A stretch of DNA of 64,000 nt from contig NZ_JAQVKP010000005.1 in NCBI RefSeq assembly GCF_028694605.1, positions 17,755 to 81,754 of the forward strand, in the 5' to 3' direction. Under the pieces are notes generated by a model. That model searched no databases and was not told the DNA's origin. It was given only the letters and a program-made list of their open reading frames with translations. Numbering within the stretch: position 1 is the first letter of the stretch; every line of letters starts with the position of its first letter. Shown piece by piece: positions 9,346-17,946 of the stretch. The stretch comes from Sulfurimonas sp. GTDB lineage: Bacteria > Campylobacterota > Campylobacteria > Campylobacterales > Sulfurimonadaceae. The position numbers and the translations under genes were made by a program.

Positions 9346-9366
9346 AACCCGAATTTTATTCGGGTT
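9346..9366 (-). promoter_or_regulatory. ccsBA: Stem-loop just before the ccsBA ribosome site
   Basis: An 8 bp perfect stem (AACCCGAA / TTCGGGTT) with a 5-base loop ends one base before the AAGGA ribosome site of ccsBA. It lies between the 95-residue protein gene and ccsBA, both on the minus strand. There is only a short T stretch after it, so it could be a weak terminator, a processing site or an element affecting ccsBA translation. Confidence 0.5.
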
Positions 9367-9417
9367 GAATAAAAAAGGATATTCTAGTAAAAATTAGATA
9401 ATGAAATAGAAAAATAG

Positions 9418-9705
9418 CTAATCAGCAAGCTTAAACGTGATTCTAAAATCCCCGTTTTCCAGCTGTTTTGCTTCATGTGCGATTGTCAAAGGGATTCTGT
9501 CGTAAAGCGGAAACGGCTCATGAAAAAAGATTCCCACAAGTCTGTCGTTTTTGCTCTTTAGCAGTGAAAGCCCTACTATCGTGTTTACCATAGGCTCAGG
9601 CGGCTGACATTTTGTCGCATCATACTCATAGATGGTTAAACCATCATCCTCATACTTATAAAAATCAAGTGTTGCTCTTGGAAGTTCTATCTTCTCTTTT
9701 TGCAT
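9418..9705 (-). CDS. Small conserved protein of unknown function
   Basis: Ninety-five residues, no signal peptide, no membrane helix and no cysteine pair. The sequence is mixed alpha/beta in composition (for example LTIYEYDATKCQPPEP and VGLSLLKSKNDRLVGIFFHEP). I do not recognise a family. A ribosome site (AGGAGC) precedes the ATG. It lies upstream of ccsBA on the same strand, separated by about 80 bp that contain a stem-loop. The good ribosome site and normal codon use support a real gene; no function can be offered. Confidence 0.65.
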   Translation of the reverse strand: MQKEKIELPRATLDFYKYEDDGLTIYEYDATKCQPPEPMVNTIVGLSLLKSKNDRLVGIFFHEPFPLYDRIPLTIAHEAKQLENGDFRITFKLAD

Positions 9706-9760
9706 TTTTTTGCTCCTGCTATTTTTGTAATTTTATCTTTTTGCTACAAAAAAATCATTG

Positions 9761-10744
9761 TCAAATAGCAAGTTTTATCTCAAACCCTTTTCTCTCACCG
9801 CCCAGCAGTTCTACACTTCCGCCATGCGCCTCTGCTATCTGTCTGGATAGTACAAGCCCTAGTCCGTTTCCTTTGACTTTTGTACTCTTAAATGCCTCAA
9901 AAAGTTCTTCTTCGTTCTCGATTTTGATACCGCTGTCATAGATAGTAAATTTATGAAACTTTGCATTGTTTTCATAAACTATCTCTACTACGCCGTCTTC
10001 ACTCTCATCAAGTTCGATAGCATCAATAGCGTTGGTTAAAAAGTTGGAAAAAAGCATCTCTAAGAGGTCTTTATCTGCATGCATACTGAATTTTTGTTCG
10101 GGGAAAATAAACGTAATATCTTTTGTGTATCCATAGTACCCAACCGCCATAGTAAGTGCTTCTTGAAGCTCACTCCACAAAAACGGTGACTTGTTGGCAT
10201 TCACACCTTTACTAAACATAAGTGTAGCTTTGATAATGCGCTCTATGCGTGCAACGGACTTTTGTATCTCCTCTACAATTGCCACATTTTCAGGAAGAAC
10301 TCTTTTTTTAAGTGTTGAACTTAGAAGCGAGATGGAGCCGATTGGGTTGCGTATCTCATGTGAGAGATGTGCCGCCATCTGTCCCATCGTGGCTAAGTTT
10401 TCTTTTCTTTTTTGCTCTGTGATATCTGTTGCGCTGAGCATAATTTTATCTTTGTAAGAGGAGCTTTTGATAAGGTAGGATTTTGAGTCAAATGAGACCT
10501 CATAATCATTTTTCTTGGATTCTAGCAACTCAAAAAGTTCATAAAGAGATTTTGCCTGAGAGTTTTGCAAAAAGACATTCCCGCCTTTATCCAAAATCCA
10601 GATAGCATTCGGCAAAAACTCCACAACCTCTTCCACTGTCTCTTGCAGATGAGTATAAGAAGCTTTTAGTTCGCTAAACTCTTTTTCTACCTTGTAAGTC
10701 TGCTCGATGAGAAGAGCGAGTTCCTCTGCAGAAATGCTGCTCAT
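9761..10744 (-). CDS. flgS: Soluble PAS-domain sensor histidine kinase, FlgS-like
   Basis: Cytoplasmic histidine kinase of 327 residues with no membrane segment. Residues 1-40 are coiled coil, about 42-110 a PAS domain (PNAIWILDKGGNVFLQNS), then a HisKA domain with phospho-accepting His129 in HLSHEIRNP, and a C-terminal ATPase domain with N-box FLTNAID and G2 box GNGLGLVLS. The arrangement and the PAS and H-box wording match FlgS of Campylobacter and Helicobacter, which with FlgR controls sigma-54 flagellar genes. No FlgR lies in the window, so the assignment rests on sequence recall only. It overlaps the upstream aminopeptidase gene by 4 bp. Confidence 0.7.
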   Translation of the reverse strand: MSSISAEELALLIEQTYKVEKEFSELKASYTHLQETVEEVVEFLPNAIWILDKGGNVFLQNSQAKSLYELFELLESKKNDYEVSFDSKSYLIKSSSYKDKIMLSATDITEQKRKENLATMGQMAAHLSHEIRNPIGSISLLSSTLKKRVLPENVAIVEEIQKSVARIERIIKATLMFSKGVNANKSPFLWSELQEALTMAVGYYGYTKDITFIFPEQKFSMHADKDLLEMLFSNFLTNAIDAIELDESEDGVVEIVYENNAKFHKFTIYDSGIKIENEEELFEAFKSTKVKGNGLGLVLSRQIAEAHGGSVELLGGERKGFEIKLAI

Positions 10745-12003
10745 CGTTCACATAGTCCTACTAAAATCTTGTAAAGACTATGTGCGTCATCACTCCCGCA
10801 AAGCTCTCTGATAGAGTGCATCGCAAATGTCGGCACACCGACATCCAGTGTATCTATGCCAAGTTTTGCAGCGGTGATGGGACCGATGGTTGAGCCGCAT
10901 GCCATATCGCTTCGCATCACAAAGTTTTGTGTCGGCTCACCCAAAGAAGCGGCGACATTGCAAAATCGTGCAATGGTTTTTGCATTTGAGGCGTACCTTT
11001 GGTTGGCATTTACTTTTATAACTGTCCCACCGTTGATGCGTGGCGCATGGGCGGCATCATGTTTTGCAGGGAAATTCGGATGGATGGCGTGGGCATTGTC
11101 CGCACTTACAAAAAGAGAGGCACGAATCATCTGCTCAAACTCTTCATGCTCACGAAAAACTCTTCTTAGCACGCTATGCAAAAACGACCCCTCTGCGCCG
11201 ACTGCACTCTGACTGCCAATCTCTTCATGGTCATTGGCAACAAAAAGCATGGGTTTTGCCTCATCAATACTACAAAGTGCAAGCATCCCGACATAGCAGC
11301 TAAGCAGGTTGTCTATCCTTGCACTTGCGATAAACTCCTCGTTTAGCCCCACAAAAGAGGCTTTTTGCGTGTCGTAAAATGCGAGTTCGTGCGCATAAAT
11401 CTCTTGTGCCTCTTCTATGCCGCTTTGAGCTAAAAGTTCTCTTAAAAACGTATCCCATGAAAAATCCATATCTGTTGTTGAGATGGGGCAGATGTCGGTC
11501 TGCGCATTGATACTTCTGTTTTCGTTTGCGCTTCTGTCAAGATGAATTGCTAAGGATGGAATAATGGCGATAGCTCTTTTGGCATCTACAAGCGCATCTT
11601 TTATGATGTTGTCTGAATCCAGATAAGAGACACGCCCCGCCAAAGAGAGGTCTCTATCAAACCAAGAGTTGAGCAAAAGTCCGCCGTAAGTCTCGACCCC
11701 GAACTTCACCATGCCATGCTCTTTGATAACCGGATTTGGCTTTAGTTTTAAGTTTGGCGAATCGGTATGCGCTCCGACCATCACATAGTTTTTTTCTTTT
11801 GGATATGTAAAAGCGATGATAGAAGAGTTATTGCGTACAACAAAGTACTTTTTACCCTGCTCCAACACCCATTTCTGCTCCTCATAAAGCCTGACAAAAC
11901 CTGCATTGATGAACATTCCCACCATATTCTCGGTTGCATGAAAGGGTGTTGGCGAAGCATCTAAAAAACCTAAAAGCCCTTCGTTAAAATCTTGTTTGTT
12001 CAC
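10741..12003 (-). CDS. apeB: M18 family aminopeptidase
   Basis: Zinc aminopeptidase, 420 residues, usual length for bacterial M18 enzymes that release N-terminal acidic or neutral residues from peptides; cytoplasmic, forming large multimers. Metal ligands are visible in order: VGAHTDSPNL (His and catalytic Asp), the NDHEEIGSQS motif (bridging Asp, catalytic Glu pair), FVSADNAHAIHPN, and the C-terminal GSTIGPI segment after DMACG. The N-terminal FLDASPTPFHAT is the family signature. It overlaps flgS-like by 4 bp and is overlapped 4 bp by the DUF167 gene upstream, implying one transcript. Symbol apeB is by family similarity. Confidence 0.92.
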   Translation of the reverse strand: MNKQDFNEGLLGFLDASPTPFHATENMVGMFINAGFVRLYEEQKWVLEQGKKYFVVRNNSSIIAFTYPKEKNYVMVGAHTDSPNLKLKPNPVIKEHGMVKFGVETYGGLLLNSWFDRDLSLAGRVSYLDSDNIIKDALVDAKRAIAIIPSLAIHLDRSANENRSINAQTDICPISTTDMDFSWDTFLRELLAQSGIEEAQEIYAHELAFYDTQKASFVGLNEEFIASARIDNLLSCYVGMLALCSIDEAKPMLFVANDHEEIGSQSAVGAEGSFLHSVLRRVFREHEEFEQMIRASLFVSADNAHAIHPNFPAKHDAAHAPRINGGTVIKVNANQRYASNAKTIARFCNVAASLGEPTQNFVMRSDMACGSTIGPITAAKLGIDTLDVGVPTFAMHSIRELCGSDDAHSLYKILVGLCER

Positions 12004-12326
12004 TTTTTATCTCCTCTGTTTAACTCAAATTCCACCCCATTTGGAAGCTTTTTAGGTGCTTTTATACGAAGCTGCTTATGGATGCTCTCTCTTCCGTAAA
12101 CAACCTCTATGGCAGACGCACTCACCCCAAACTCTTTTGCCAAAAAATCCACCATATAGTCCGTCGCCTTACCGTTTTGCGGCTGCGCTTTGACGCTCAC
12201 TTTGAGCTGATTGCCTTTTGGTTTCAAGATAACATCTTGCTTGGCTGATGGTGTTCCAAGTATGTTTAAAACCAAAATATCCCCATCCCACTCATAAAAA
12301 ATATGTTTTAAATCTTTTGCCCTCAT
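12000..12326 (-). CDS. DUF167 (YggU-like) family protein
   Basis: Small soluble protein, 108 residues, of the YggU/DUF167 family whose molecular role is not established. Typical features are the central segment VSVKAQPQNGKATDYMVDFLAKEFGV and the following VVYGRESIHKQLRIK, which correspond to the family's conserved PPxxGKAN-like loop and GxxSRxK strand. It overlaps the aminopeptidase gene by 4 bp and directly abuts the upstream membrane-protein gene. Identification is good; function unknown. Confidence 0.85.
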   Translation of the reverse strand: MRAKDLKHIFYEWDGDILVLNILGTPSAKQDVILKPKGNQLKVSVKAQPQNGKATDYMVDFLAKEFGVSASAIEVVYGRESIHKQLRIKAPKKLPNGVEFELNRGDKK

Positions 12327-12638
12327 CTAAAAAAACAACCAAACAAGAAGCGCAATGCCGATAGCAAGGTTGAAGTAACTTACTCCCTCTTCAAAGAGCA
12401 TTATCAAAAGTTCATAGTACTGTGTTTCTAAAAAGTCATGCGGTGTTAAAAGTTCGCCTTTTGCATACGCCGTGATGTCCGCACCCCAAAAAAAGGCGAT
12501 GATTTCAGGAACAAAAAAGAAGAGTACAACCCCGCTTATGCCCCAAAAATTTTTCTGCGGCTTCATATCCTGAAGCACCTTTTGAGTGTTTGGATTTTGC
12601 GCTATGGCTTTTGCTTTTGCTTTTATTTTGTGTCTCAT
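12327..12638 (-). CDS. Small membrane protein of unknown function
   Basis: A 103-residue protein with a basic N-terminus (MRHKIKAKAKAIAQNP) and two predicted membrane helices, about 33-50 and 85-103. The second helix ends at the C-terminus (LLVWLFF). The loop between them is about 35 residues and acidic. No family recognised. It directly abuts the DUF167 gene and starts 9 bp after the dnaE stop, so it is probably transcribed with both. A role linked to those genes cannot be claimed. Confidence 0.65.
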   Translation of the reverse strand: MRHKIKAKAKAIAQNPNTQKVLQDMKPQKNFWGISGVVLFFFVPEIIAFFWGADITAYAKGELLTPHDFLETQYYELLIMLFEEGVSYFNLAIGIALLVWLFF

Positions 12639-12647
12639 CTTACACCC

Positions 12648-15600
12648 CTAAGCCAATATATCCACAAACTCATTCCCGTCCAGTGCTTCTAGGAGTTTGC
12701 TGCTTACCCTGATGGCGGAGTCTATAAGGACATTTTGTAGTTTTGAAACGATGGTGAGCTTAAGTTCTCTGTTACCGGGGTTTTGTCGCACAGTTTTATA
12801 TAGCTCTTCTAGTACTCGCATATCGCTGTCTAGTTTTATACAAAGAACTATCGGTTCTTGTGGCTTCTCTTGAATCTCTTTTTTAGTCTTTTGCGTCTCT
12901 TTTTTTGCCTCTTTTAGCGTCATAATCTTGCTCACGCTCATTCTTGTGAACATATCTGTATGAGTGATTTTTGCTTTGATGGCGATTGGCTCGTCTAGGT
13001 TCATTTGGGTGAGTTCTTCTAGTTTGTCGGAAAAGAGCATTACTTCTATGTTTCCGTGAAAGTCCATGAGGTTTACTATGCCAAACTGACTCCCTTTTTT
13101 GGAAGTTTTTTTGGTTATCTCTTCCACTTTTCCTATAAAGATGGCGTACGAGCCGTCTTTTATGCTCTCTATCTCCGATGAAAGTGTATAGTCCAGCTCA
13201 TCAAGCTTTTCTCTGTACTCATCAAGCGGATGCCCTGAGATGTAAAAACCTATGGTCTCTTTCTCAAACTCCAAAATCTCTTTAAGCTCGTATTCGGCGC
13301 AATTTACAAGTTTTAGTTCCACACTCGTTATCTCGCTGTCATCTCCAAAAAGACTTCCAAGCGCATTTTTTTTCGCATTTGAAGCATCTTTTGCAGCTTC
13401 AACGATCTTCTCTATCTGCTCTAAAAGTGCCTTTCTTGAAAAGCCGTATCTGTCAAATCCGCCCGCTTTTATGATGGACTCGATAACTCTTTTGTTTACT
13501 TTTGACGGCTCGATTCTGTTAACAAAATCCTCCACAGATTTAAAATCGCCGCCCTCTTTTCTCGTCTCCAAAATGGAGTAAACCGCCGCTTCTCCCACTC
13601 CTTTTATTGCACCCAAACCAAAAAGAACTACCTCTTTGGCATCTTTTGTTATGGCGGAGAACTCAAGCTGTGAATCGCAAATGTCAGGCGGAGAGAGTTC
13701 TATGCCCATTCTTTTGGTTTCATCTATGTAGCGCACGACTTTGTCCGTGTTGTCTTTGTCGGACGTCAAGAGTGCTGCCATAAACTCGTTTGGATAGTAG
13801 GTTTTAAGCCACGCCGTTTGAAACGTAACCATCGCATAGGCTGCGGAGTGTGATTTGTTAAAACCGTATCCCGCAAACTTCTCGATAAGGTCAAAAAGCT
13901 TGGAAGCCTCTTTGTAGTCAAGCCCCTGTTTTTGCGCTCCGCTTGCAAACTCGTCGTTATAAACAGACATATCTTTTTTCTTACCCATAGAGCGGCGGAT
14001 GATGTCTGAGTAGCCTAGAGAAAAACCGCCGATGGTCTGAACTATCTGCATAACCTGTTCTTGATATACGATGACCCCGTAGGTGTTTTTGAGAATCGGC
14101 TCCATGGCATCAAAAGTGTATTCTATCTTCTCTCTGCCGTGCTTTCTCTCGATAAAACTATCAAGCATTCCCGATTCCATAGGTCCCGGACGGTAGAGTG
14201 CCAAAACCGCAATCAAGTCCTCGAAACTATCGGGTTTTAGACGTTTGTTCAAATCTTGCATACCCGAACTCTCTATCTGAAACATCCCCACCGTGTCGCC
14301 GCTGCGGATAACGTCATAAACTTTTGGGTCGTTCTCGTCTATCTCATGCCACACGACGTCTCTGCCGTATCGTGCCTTGATAAGCTTGATGGCGTTGTCG
14401 ATAACATCAAGCGTTTTAAGCCCCAAAAAGTCGAATTTTATAAGATCCACATCTTCAAGATAGTTGAGCGAATACTGCGTTACAAAGACATCTTCGCCTG
14501 CGGGTTTGTAGATGGGAGTTTTCTTCCAAAGCTCCTCGTTTGAGATAACAACCCCCGCCGCATGGATACCGGAGTTTCGTTTAAGCCCCTCAAGTCTTTT
14601 TGCAAACTCCCAAACCCTTGCTGCATTTGCATCACTCTCTATAAGCTCTTTTAGTTTTGGCTCTTTTTGAAAAGCTCCTGCTATAAATTCACCGTTTTTT
14701 GTCTTGCCGTTAAGCGTGATACCCAACTCATCTGGAACTAATTTTGCCATTTTGTCGGCCTGAGAGAGCGGCATATCAAGAACACGGGCAACATCACGGA
14801 TAACTCCTTTGGCAAGAAGCGAGCCAAAAGTGATGATTTGGGCTACTTGATTTCGCCCGTACTTCTTGACGACATAGTCTATAACTTCCCCACGGCGAGC
14901 CTGCATAAAGTCCATATCTATATCGGGCATGCTTACACGCTCAGGATTTAAAAATCGCTCAAAAAGAAGATCATACTTCATCGGGTCTATATCTGTAATC
15001 TCAAGCGAATATGCAACCAAACTCCCCGCCGCACTTCCTCGCCCCGGACCTACCGCTATGCCCATCTCTTTAGCAACTTTGACAAAATCCCAAACGATAA
15101 GCATGTAGCCGGGGAACTTCATGGAGTTTATGACATTCATCTCAAACTCCAGTCGCTCTTTATACTCTTCGTGTCGCTCTTGTGGTACATGCACAAGGCG
15201 CTTTTGCAGCCCTAAGCGACAACGATGGATAAAATACTCTGCATCGTTTTTATCCGCCGCACTCTTCCATCCTCTTTTTTGTTCTTTTGTGGCATCTGCA
15301 TCAAGCAGTGCATCATCAGCGTTGTTTATAGTAAGCCCGTCCGCCGAGGCATACTCTCTTGTAAACTTGAAATTTGGAGGGATGGGGTCTCCGAGTTTAA
15401 GCTCTAAGTTGCACTTCTCAACTATCTCTTGCGTATGCGCTATGGCTTCAGGGATATCGGCAAAGAGTTTTGCCATCTGCTCGGGGCTTTTTAGGTAAAA
15501 CTCGTGTACGGAGTGGCGCATGCGTTTTGGGTCGTCATAAAGTTTGTTCATCCCGATACACATAAACGCTTCATGGTACTGCGCATCGTCATGGAAGGTG

Positions 15601-16253
15601 TAATGCGTGTCGTTTGTAGCGACTACTTTGATGTCCAGCTCTTTTGCAAGGCGCAAGAGCCAGTCGTCTATAAAGAGCTGATCGCCTATGCCGTGACGCA
15701 TGATTTCAAGATAAAAATCATCTCCGAAAATCTCTTTGTACTCCAATGCAACGGCTTTTGCACCCTCATACCCAAGCGCACCGTTTTTTTTGTTTCTCTC
15801 ATTTGCGGTATTTAAGTGCCAGCTAACCTCACCCTGCAAACAAGCAGAGGTACAAACAAGCCCCTCGCTATGCTCACGAAGCTCTTTTTTGTTGATGCGG
15901 GGATAGTAGTAAAAGCCGTCAATAAAAGCTTTGGAAGAGAGATACATAAGGTTTTCATACCCCTTTTGGTTTTTGGCAAAAAGGCAGATATGAAACCGCT
16001 GTTTTGTACTTTTGTCATCAATCGCTTCGCCGTTATGAAGGTACCCCTCCATTCCGATAATGGGCTTTATACCAGCTTCCCTCATCTGTTTGTAAAAGTC
16101 GATAGCACCAAACATATTGCCGTGATCCGTCATAGCGATAGAGTTCATACCGAGCTGTTTTGCCTGTTTTACAAGATTTGAGAGTTTGTTTGCACCGTCA
16201 AGCAGGGAGTATTCGGTATGGAGATGCAGGTGGGTAAATGGTTGTGCGCTCAT
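12648..16253 (-). CDS. dnaE: DNA polymerase III alpha subunit
   Basis: Catalytic subunit of the replicative polymerase, 1201 residues, normal DnaE length. The PHP domain opens the protein (FTHLHLHTEYSLLDG). Catalytic aspartates lie in PDIDMDF (Asp444 and Asp446, with Asp448), followed by the GRNQVAQIITFGS palm/fingers segment and YRPGPMESGM. A helix-hairpin-helix part and an OB-fold (about 990-1090, GKVEEITKKTSKKGSQFG) complete the usual order. A separate epsilon exonuclease is needed and is not in the window. The gene is on the minus strand, upstream of the small membrane-protein gene. Confidence 0.97.
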   Translation of the reverse strand: MSAQPFTHLHLHTEYSLLDGANKLSNLVKQAKQLGMNSIAMTDHGNMFGAIDFYKQMREAGIKPIIGMEGYLHNGEAIDDKSTKQRFHICLFAKNQKGYENLMYLSSKAFIDGFYYYPRINKKELREHSEGLVCTSACLQGEVSWHLNTANERNKKNGALGYEGAKAVALEYKEIFGDDFYLEIMRHGIGDQLFIDDWLLRLAKELDIKVVATNDTHYTFHDDAQYHEAFMCIGMNKLYDDPKRMRHSVHEFYLKSPEQMAKLFADIPEAIAHTQEIVEKCNLELKLGDPIPPNFKFTREYASADGLTINNADDALLDADATKEQKRGWKSAADKNDAEYFIHRCRLGLQKRLVHVPQERHEEYKERLEFEMNVINSMKFPGYMLIVWDFVKVAKEMGIAVGPGRGSAAGSLVAYSLEITDIDPMKYDLLFERFLNPERVSMPDIDMDFMQARRGEVIDYVVKKYGRNQVAQIITFGSLLAKGVIRDVARVLDMPLSQADKMAKLVPDELGITLNGKTKNGEFIAGAFQKEPKLKELIESDANAARVWEFAKRLEGLKRNSGIHAAGVVISNEELWKKTPIYKPAGEDVFVTQYSLNYLEDVDLIKFDFLGLKTLDVIDNAIKLIKARYGRDVVWHEIDENDPKVYDVIRSGDTVGMFQIESSGMQDLNKRLKPDSFEDLIAVLALYRPGPMESGMLDSFIERKHGREKIEYTFDAMEPILKNTYGVIVYQEQVMQIVQTIGGFSLGYSDIIRRSMGKKKDMSVYNDEFASGAQKQGLDYKEASKLFDLIEKFAGYGFNKSHSAAYAMVTFQTAWLKTYYPNEFMAALLTSDKDNTDKVVRYIDETKRMGIELSPPDICDSQLEFSAITKDAKEVVLFGLGAIKGVGEAAVYSILETRKEGGDFKSVEDFVNRIEPSKVNKRVIESIIKAGGFDRYGFSRKALLEQIEKIVEAAKDASNAKKNALGSLFGDDSEITSVELKLVNCAEYELKEILEFEKETIGFYISGHPLDEYREKLDELDYTLSSEIESIKDGSYAIFIGKVEEITKKTSKKGSQFGIVNLMDFHGNIEVMLFSDKLEELTQMNLDEPIAIKAKITHTDMFTRMSVSKIMTLKEAKKETQKTKKEIQEKPQEPIVLCIKLDSDMRVLEELYKTVRQNPGNRELKLTIVSKLQNVLIDSAIRVSSKLLEALDGNEFVDILA

Positions 16254-16327
16254 TTGGTTTCTACTTTGGTTATGTTTGAAATATTTATTATATTTAAAAT
16301 TACTTTAGCAGGAGTTGAGAGTACGGT

Positions 16328-16729
16328 TCACTGACACTGTGGGCATATGCCGGATAGGACAAGTGCGTTATCGTCAAAGAGATAACCGCTTTTTTTTGAG
16401 GCAGTTTGCACAACACTCTGTAGAGACAGTTCCAAATCCTCAAGTTTTGAGCATTTTTTGCAAATCATGTGAGAATGCTCCTCTTTTACTATCTCGTACT
16501 TAGATTTACCGTTGGGTATTTTTACCTCTTTTAGCAGATTTACTTCTACCATAAAATTTATATTTTTATAAAGTGTTGCCAAAGATATAGTACTAAAATC
16601 CCTGCGCACGGCGACATAAAGCTCTTCTATACTTATATGTCCGCTCTTTTGTATGATAGAGAGGATGCCTAAACGTTGAGGAGTTACTTTTAAATTATGC
16701 TCTTTAAGTTTGTGTATATAATCATTCAT
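16328..16729 (-). CDS. Fur-family regulator, probably PerR-like
   Basis: DNA-binding metalloregulator of 133 residues. The winged-helix domain carries LKVTPQRLGIL and SLATLYKNINFMVE, both standard for Fur/PerR. The metal part has HSHMICKKC and the C-terminal CPQC, giving the two CXXC pairs of a structural zinc site, plus the histidines of the regulatory site. It is divergent from the cytochrome c peroxidase gene. PerR represses peroxide defence genes and in Campylobacter is a neighbour or regulator of such enzymes, so PerR is more likely than Fur. Fur, PerR and Zur cannot be separated reliably by eye. Confidence 0.75.
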   Translation of the reverse strand: MNDYIHKLKEHNLKVTPQRLGILSIIQKSGHISIEELYVAVRRDFSTISLATLYKNINFMVEVNLLKEVKIPNGKSKYEIVKEEHSHMICKKCSKLEDLELSLQSVVQTASKKSGYLFDDNALVLSGICPQCQ

Positions 16730-16790
16730 AATCGAAATATTAGCATTAAAAAAGATAAGTTTTTATAAATTTTCTCTTCTATAGATAATT

Positions 16791-16805
16791 TTAATAATTT
16801 AATAA
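16791..16805. promoter_or_regulatory. Possible PerR/Fur-type operator
   Basis: The AT-rich 15-mer TTAATAATTTAATAA partly matches the Bacillus Per box (10 of 14 fixed positions) and lies between the divergent regulator and peroxidase promoters. The whole region is very AT-rich, so a chance match is quite possible. Confidence 0.25.
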
Positions 16806-16856
16806 GAAATTTTACTAAAGGATAAAAATTATTATTAAGATTAAGCTTACATACTC

Positions 16857-16862
16857 TATAAT
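16857..16862 (+). promoter_or_regulatory. -10 box of the cytochrome c peroxidase gene
   Basis: A perfect TATAAT, 34 bp before the ATG at 16897, with AAAGGAGAG as the ribosome site between them. No -35 box is seen, as usual in this phylum. Confidence 0.6.
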
Positions 16863-16896
16863 TTCGCATTCCAAACATTCAAAAGGAGAGTACAAC

Positions 16897-17916
16897 ATGA
16901 AACTCATAAGCATAGCAGCCATCGGCGCAATCTCAACTATAGCATTTGGTGCGACACTTTTAGAAGATGCCAAAAATGCAGGTATGAAGCCTATTCCTAA
17001 AGATAAAAAAGAGCTAAACAAACTCATAGACGACCCAAAAAATCCTATGACAGCAGCAAAAGTAGAGTTGGGTAAAAAGCTCTATTTTGACCCTAGACTA
17101 TCAAAAAGCTCGCTAATCAGCTGTAACACATGTCACAACTTAGGCATGGGCGGAGCTGACGGCGTAAGTGCGGCTATCGGTCATAAGTGGACTGCAAATC
17201 CTCATCACCTGAACTCTCCTACCGTTTACAACTCGGTTTTAAATGCTGTTCAGTTTTGGGACGGAAGAAGCCCTCACTTAGAAGATCAGGCTCAAGGACC
17301 TATCCAAGCAGGACCTGAGATGGCGGCTCCTAAAGAGTTGGTAGTTGAGAGAGTAACTTCTATACCTGCTTATGTTGAAGAGTTTAAAAAAGCATACGGC
17401 AGAGATGTGAAAATCGACTTTGAAAAAATCGCTACGACAATCGGAGTTTTTGAGAGAACGCTTGTAACTCCTTCAAGATTTGACGAGTTTATGAATGGAA
17501 AAGATGCCGCTTTGTCTAAAGCCGAAAAAGATGGTCTAAAAACTTTTATAGACAAAGGGTGTGCAACCTGTCATGACGGTATCGGTATCGGCGGAACTAT
17601 GCAGCCTTTCCAAATCGCAAATAAGTACAAATTTGCAAGCACTGGCGACTTTAAAGGCGATGCAAACGGAATGGTAAAAGCTCCTACGCTTAGAAACATA
17701 GAAGAGACTGCGCCATACTTCCATAACGGTCAAATCTGGTCACTTCAAGATGCTATCAAAGAGATGGGAAGCGTTCAGCTGGGCATAACCATAAACGACA
17801 AAGATGCCGCATCTATCGAGACATTTTTAAAGAGTTTAACAGGCACAAAACCTGCCATAACCTACCCTATCCTACCGCCAAGCACAAACACCACCCCAAA
17901 GCCTGATGCGCTTTAG
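16897..17916 (+). CDS. Diheme cytochrome c peroxidase
   Basis: Periplasmic enzyme reducing H2O2 to water with electrons from cytochrome c; 339 residues. A signal peptide covers residues 1-18. Two heme c sites are present: CNTCH at 76-80 (peroxidatic heme) and CATCH at 222-226 (electron-transfer heme). Family motifs FDPRLSKS, SPTVYN, WDGR and APTLRNIEETAPYFHNG are all there. The C-terminal tail is proline/threonine rich. It is divergent from a Fur/PerR-like regulator, which probably controls it in response to peroxide or iron. CcsBA (6209) would attach the hemes. Confidence 0.95.
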   Translation: MKLISIAAIGAISTIAFGATLLEDAKNAGMKPIPKDKKELNKLIDDPKNPMTAAKVELGKKLYFDPRLSKSSLISCNTCHNLGMGGADGVSAAIGHKWTANPHHLNSPTVYNSVLNAVQFWDGRSPHLEDQAQGPIQAGPEMAAPKELVVERVTSIPAYVEEFKKAYGRDVKIDFEKIATTIGVFERTLVTPSRFDEFMNGKDAALSKAEKDGLKTFIDKGCATCHDGIGIGGTMQPFQIANKYKFASTGDFKGDANGMVKAPTLRNIEETAPYFHNGQIWSLQDAIKEMGSVQLGITINDKDAASIETFLKSLTGTKPAITYPILPPSTNTTPKPDAL

Positions 17917-17924
17917 TCTTTAAA

Positions 17925-17946
17925 ATGACGGCACTTAAGCCGTCAT
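17925..17946 (-). terminator. Hairpin terminator between convergent genes
   Basis: An 8 bp perfect stem (ATGACGGC / GCCGTCAT) with a 6-base loop. It is followed by TTTT when read on the minus strand, so it mainly ends the GGDEF/EAL transcript; the stop codon of that gene is inside the stem. It may also act for the peroxidase gene. Confidence 0.6.

Noticed and set aside
16741-16896. Other AT-rich palindromes as Fur boxes
   Set aside because: The region is so AT-rich that partial matches arise by chance; only one low-confidence candidate is listed.
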